From CAYUWG01 sp964448285 (GTDB lineage: Bacteria; Bacteroidota; Ignavibacteria; SZUA-365), in assembly GCA_964448285.1 (NCBI GenBank), contig CAYUWG010000057.1, forward strand, positions 1-24,413: DNA of 24,413 nt, in the 5' to 3' direction. The translations under genes and the position numbers were made by a program. Below the pieces are notes generated by a model. That model was not told the DNA's origin. It was given only the letters and a program-made list of their open reading frames with translations, and made no database searches. Below are positions 24,319 through 24,413 of this stretch, piece after piece (positions within the stretch are counted from its first letter, which is position 1; every line of letters starts with the position of its first letter).

Positions 24319-24413
24319 ATGCAAACCTTCTACCAAGTTTCTAGGGTGGGTTTACTGAACTCCATCCTTTATGCGCTCCTACTCGGTTTGTTAACCGAGG
24401 GAAATCTCATGGC
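24319..24413 (+). CDS. Partial CDS (N-terminus only), possibly exported
   Basis: ATG 24319 opens a frame with no stop to the window end. It is preceded by GAAAGG with 7-nt spacing. The 31 visible residues start MQTFYQVSRVGLLNS and continue into ILYALLLGLLTEG, a hydrophobic stretch that could be a signal peptide or a membrane anchor. No family can be named. Its position after phoU could make it another Pho-regulated gene, but that is only a guess. Confidence 0.5.
   Translation, partial: MQTFYQVSRVGLLNSILYALLLGLLTEGNLM

Noticed and set aside
1..24413. CRISPR arrays, phage genes, restriction or defence systems, transposases
   Set aside because: No regularly spaced direct repeats and no proteins of these types were found on reading both strands.

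Overview
The window looks like a chromosomal contig from the Bacteroidota/Chlorobiota/Ignavibacteria/Kapabacteria side of the FCB group. This is inferred from a giant gingipain-type (C25) protein with a C-terminal FlgD-like/type IX secretion sorting domain, from several TTG starts, and from the general look of the proteins. No rRNA or marker gene is present to settle it. TGA works as a normal stop here (for example at 5529-5531 and 10413-10415), so the standard bacterial code applies. The sequence is a scaffold: 100 N at 19716-19815 are flanked by two identical 55-bp copies, which looks like an unresolved contig overlap, so part of the window is an assembly artefact.

Layout. (1) 1-6737, minus strand: a TTG-started GT4 glycosyltransferase overlaps by 7 nt a 1761-aa C25/ILEI/sorting-domain protein, followed downstream by tRNA-Gln(CTG) and tRNA-Glu(CTC). 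(2) 6738-7224: a divergent intergenic region with a strong hairpin and a 128-bp MITE-like inverted-repeat element. (3) 7225-8682, plus strand: a GT39/ArnT-like membrane glycosyltransferase. (4) 8856-15826, plus strand: nine closely packed genes that mix a partner-switching circuit (REC-PP2C phosphatase, three STAS proteins, a lone REC protein, an RsbW-like kinase) with a complete ABC transporter (ABC_sub_bind lipoprotein, permease, ATPase). One STAS protein carries about 270 extra residues that I do not recognise. (5) 15898-24076, plus strand: a full phosphate-starvation locus, phoB-phoR-porin-pstS-pstC-pstA-pstB-phoU, with a Pho-box-like direct repeat at the end of phoR. (6) 24319-24413: the start of a further gene with a hydrophobic N-terminus.

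How the genes may work together. In the Pho locus, PhoR/PhoB would sense low phosphate and activate the OprO/OprP-like porin and the PstSCAB importer, with PhoU as the negative link. The porin reading frame is interrupted twice as given: a one-base frameshift in the signal peptide and a TGA just before the terminal FQVAF strand.

In cluster 4, two orphan receiver proteins, one phosphatase, one kinase and three STAS antagonists could gate an unknown output according to the ligand taken up or sensed by the ABC system. No sigma factor and no histidine kinase is encoded in that cluster. It is the best candidate in the window for an undescribed system.
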